A stretch of 64,000 nucleotides of DNA from Actinomycetota bacterium (lineage in GTDB: Bacteria; Actinomycetota; Thermoleophilia; Solirubrobacterales; 70-9): the NCBI GenBank assembly GCA_018268575.1, contig JAFDWF010000066.1:53694-117693 (forward strand), given 5' to 3'. Below the pieces are notes generated by a model. The model searched no databases. It was given only the letters and a program-made list of their open reading frames with translations, and was not told the DNA's origin. The position numbers were made by a program, and so were the translations under genes. This document shows, piece after piece, positions 61,927-64,000 of this stretch. The stretch's first letter is position 1, and each line of letters begins with the position of its first letter.

Positions 61927-63192
61927 GTGGACCAGCGTCTGATCCAGAGGGGAGCGCGGGCCGCCGGTCAGCGTGGAGTTCGGGCGGTTGTGGCGCTCGC
62001 GGGCCTCGTCGCACTGTCCACCTACCTGTGGTCGCGGCTGCCCGAACCCGCCGCCCACTGGCCGCTCTGGGACGTCAACGTGTACCACTGGGCCGGCGTC
62101 GAGGTGGCTCGCGGCGCCGCCCTCTACGCCCGCACCGCCCCGTACCACTTCACCTATCCACCGTTCGCCGGGGCGCTCTTCGGCCTCGCCGGCGAAGCGC
62201 CGCCGATCTACCTGAAGGTCGCGATCAGCGTAGCCAGCGCCTGCTCGCTGGTCGTGCTCGCCGCCCTCTCCCTCGGCGCCGCCGGGGTGCGCCGCCGTCC
62301 CGACCTGGTGATCGCGACGGCGGCGCTGTCGCTGCTGATCGTCCCGGTCGTGCTCACCCTGCACCTCGGCGAGACCGACCTGATCATCACCGCGTTGGTC
62401 GCCACCGACGTCCTGCGGCGGCGCGACGGCGGCCACCTGCAGGGGGTCGGGGTCGGCCTCGCGGCGGCGATCAAGCTGACGCCGCTGATCTTCGTCGTCT
62501 ACCTGGCGGCGACCCGGCGGGTCCGAGCGGCTGCGGTCGCCCTCGGCACCTTCGCGGTCACCGTGGTGGCTGGATTCCTCCTGCTGCCGGGGGATTCGCG
62601 GGTCTTCTGGCTGGAAGGCACGTTCCTGCGCTCGCGCCGGGTCGGTGAGGCGATCGCCCTCGCCGATCAATCGCTGGCCGGAGTGATCGCGCGGCTGGGC
62701 GGGCCCGGCCAGGGCCATGCGTGGTGGTACGTCGCCGCCACGCTGACGGCGATCGGCGGGCTCGCGGTGGCGGTCTGGGCGCACCGCCGCGGCCACCGTC
62801 TCGCGGGCGCGGTCTGCTGCGGCATCACCGGCCTGCTCGTCTCGCCGATCTCCTGGACCCACCACTGGGTCTGGGCGCTGCCGCTGCTCGTCCTCCTCAC
62901 CGTGGCCGCCTGCCGCCGCCGCTCCCGCTGGCTCGCCCTGGCGGCGTTCCTCACCGCCACCGTCTTCTCCGCCGCCGCGGCCCTGCCCTCGACCTGGGGG
63001 CCGCTCAGGCTCGGCGGCACCCTGTCGGCCGACGCCTACGTGTGGTGCGGCGCCGCGGTCCTCCTCGCCACCGCGCTCTTCCTGTCGGGCGAAGCCCGGA
63101 CCCATCGGGGCGGCGGCTTCGGTCCCGGCGGATATGGCGCCCGCGGTGCCCTACCCGGTCGTATGCGGATCAGTCGGTCGCGAGCGGCGTGA
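61927..63192 (+). CDS. GT87-type membrane glycosyltransferase
   Basis: 421 residues from GTG 61927, about ten membrane helices. The catalytic acidic loop is WPLWDVNVYHWAGVEVARGA, followed by LYARTAPYHFTYPPFAGALF, and later GVGLAAAIKLTPLIFVVYLA and SPISWTHHWVWALPLLVLL. GT87/DUF2029 enzymes use polyprenyl-phosphate sugars, in mycobacteria PPM for PIM mannosylation. A cell-envelope glycolipid role is likely. Confidence 0.88.
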   Translation: MDQRLIQRGARAAGQRGVRAVVALAGLVALSTYLWSRLPEPAAHWPLWDVNVYHWAGVEVARGAALYARTAPYHFTYPPFAGALFGLAGEAPPIYLKVAISVASACSLVVLAALSLGAAGVRRRPDLVIATAALSLLIVPVVLTLHLGETDLIITALVATDVLRRRDGGHLQGVGVGLAAAIKLTPLIFVVYLAATRRVRAAAVALGTFAVTVVAGFLLLPGDSRVFWLEGTFLRSRRVGEAIALADQSLAGVIARLGGPGQGHAWWYVAATLTAIGGLAVAVWAHRRGHRLAGAVCCGITGLLVSPISWTHHWVWALPLLVLLTVAACRRRSRWLALAAFLTATVFSAAAALPSTWGPLRLGGTLSADAYVWCGAAVLLATALFLSGEARTHRGGGFGPGGYGARGALPGRMRISRSRAA

Positions 63193-63390
63193 CTCGACCG
63201 AGCGGAACCGAGGTCGACGAAGGCGAGGGGCCTGGCCTGGCGCCTGCGCGCAGGACGATCAGCGGGAGCGACTTGGTGAGCGTCTTTCCGCCGCGCGGCT
63301 GGAAGGTGGCCGCGAGCTTGTAGGCGCCGGGGCGGAGCGCCTCCGGGACCCTCGGGGCGAGGCCCGCGGTGCCGGGCTTGGTGGCGACGG
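63170..63390 (-). pseudogene. C-terminal remnant of a secreted or Ig-like protein
   Basis: Minus-strand frame VATKPGTAGLAPRVPEALRP, GAYKLAATFQPRGGKTLTKS, LPLIVLRAGARPGP ends at TGA 63170. The PGAYKLAAT...LTKSLPLIVLRA pattern is like the last strand pair of extracellular Ig-like/Pro-rich domains (compare RYRLTATPAGG in the protein at 39396). No start is found: upstream the sequence turns into a family-2 repeat end (GGGTGGTTCCGCGACGG, 63396-63413) and then copy D. Confidence 0.55.
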
Positions 63391-63447
63391 TAGATGGGTG
63401 GTTCCGCGACGGTGCTCGGGGGGACGACCGCAGCGGCGGACGCTTAA

Positions 63448-64000
63448 GGGACGGGGGCGCTGCCGGCTGGCGCCCGGGGAAGGGACGCGGCCTTTTCGGA
63501 GGCGACCCTGGCAGGCTGTGGCCGCCTCCGAGAAGGCCGAGATTCGAGGAGACGGCAGAGGTCCGGGCGAGGGGCGGAGATCGTGGAGGAAGATGCCACG
63601 CAGGGTCACGGGCCCGTGACGGGAGGAGGGGTCATGGGGGGACGGCCCGGGAGGTTGCCGCGGGGTCCGTCACGAAGACGCCGGGAACCACGCGGGAGAC
63701 GTGAGGGAGACGTCACCGATTTCACAGTTCTTCCACCGTTACGAACACGTGACCACGGTTCTGGGCCCCTATTGGGGCCCAGATTCACTCAGCGCGAAAA
63801 GAGGGGTCTGAACCCTCGTAGGAAGGCATACGCCTTCCCTGCGATCGTGGACCCTTCGTCACGGACCGACCATGATCCGGCGGGGATCCCGCCGGATCAT
63901 GCATCTTCCCTACGGGACCCGCGCGGATCGCACGGTCTTCGTGGCGTCTTTCCTCGGCCTCGTCACGGAGACGTCGCATTCTTCTGTCCCGTCACGGAGA
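63448..64000 (+). repeat. Structured intergenic repeat, family 1, copy D (cut by window end)
   Basis: H1 (stem GGCCTTTTCGGAGGCG with CGCCTCCGAGAAGGCC, one wobble pair, loop ACCCTGGCAGGCTGTGGC) lies near 63490-63540. H2 is replaced by CACGGGCCCGTG near 63608. H3 is a 22-nt palindrome with one central mismatch (63761-63782). A GGAAGGC/GCCTTCC hairpin follows and then a long palindrome ATGATCCGGCGGGGATCC ... GGATCAT (63870-63900), which replaces the weaker structure of A and B. GTCACGGAGACG boxes are near 63962 and at the window end. Confidence 0.8.

Overview
The window is about 70% G+C and carries actinobacterial features: an actinobacterial-type gas-vesicle cluster, frequent GTG starts, ATGA/GTGA coupled genes, an ECF41 sigma factor, an F420-type luciferase-like enzyme and PucR regulators. 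I infer an actinomycete, probably of the Thermoleophilia/Solirubrobacterales type. No rRNA, tRNA or CRISPR array was seen.

0-7.5 kb: a compact minus-strand gas-vesicle operon (gvpA, F, G, O, J-like, F/L, A/S-like, L, K), an SRPBCC protein and a small YPSH-repeat protein. Lys/Ala-rich proteins of similar design sit at both ends. 7.6-12 kb: a sigma factor fused to an anti-sigma-like, membrane and His/Pro-rich tail. A shared promoter-like motif lies before the gvp operon and before the DUF6458-like gene on the sigma gene's other side. An MMPL exporter follows. 12.3-17.7 kb: housekeeping and stress-type genes (zinc ribbon, PRC-barrel, phospholipase D, MFS carrier) and a small gene with a LexA-type SOS box.

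17.8-22.6 kb: ten minus-strand genes with overlapping ends, encoding ArsR, four XRE-type proteins, a response regulator, a winged-helix-like protein and three proteins built from an unrecognised domain present in four copies. 23-29.8 kb: a defence and toxin-antitoxin island with SIR2-HerA (the herA frame is broken by one extra A), an unknown protein with a Cys/His cluster, RES-Xre and VapBC.

30-64 kb: metabolic genes. These are acyl-CoA ligase, a beta-ketoadipate set with its IclR operator, a beta-helix secreted protein, MarR/SDR, thiC with a TPP riboswitch, GH92 mannosidase, PucR regulators, a second VapBC, ECF41 with an epimerase and a consensus promoter, LLM/MBL enzymes, a class III aminotransferase, a methyltransferase, a C39 peptidase and GT87.

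The most unusual feature of the right half is six long intergenic repeats in two related families (four copies of one, two of the other). They are strings of hairpins whose stems are kept while their bases differ between copies, and several lie beside truncated genes. I consider these repeats and the ten-gene regulator operon the best candidates for something undescribed.
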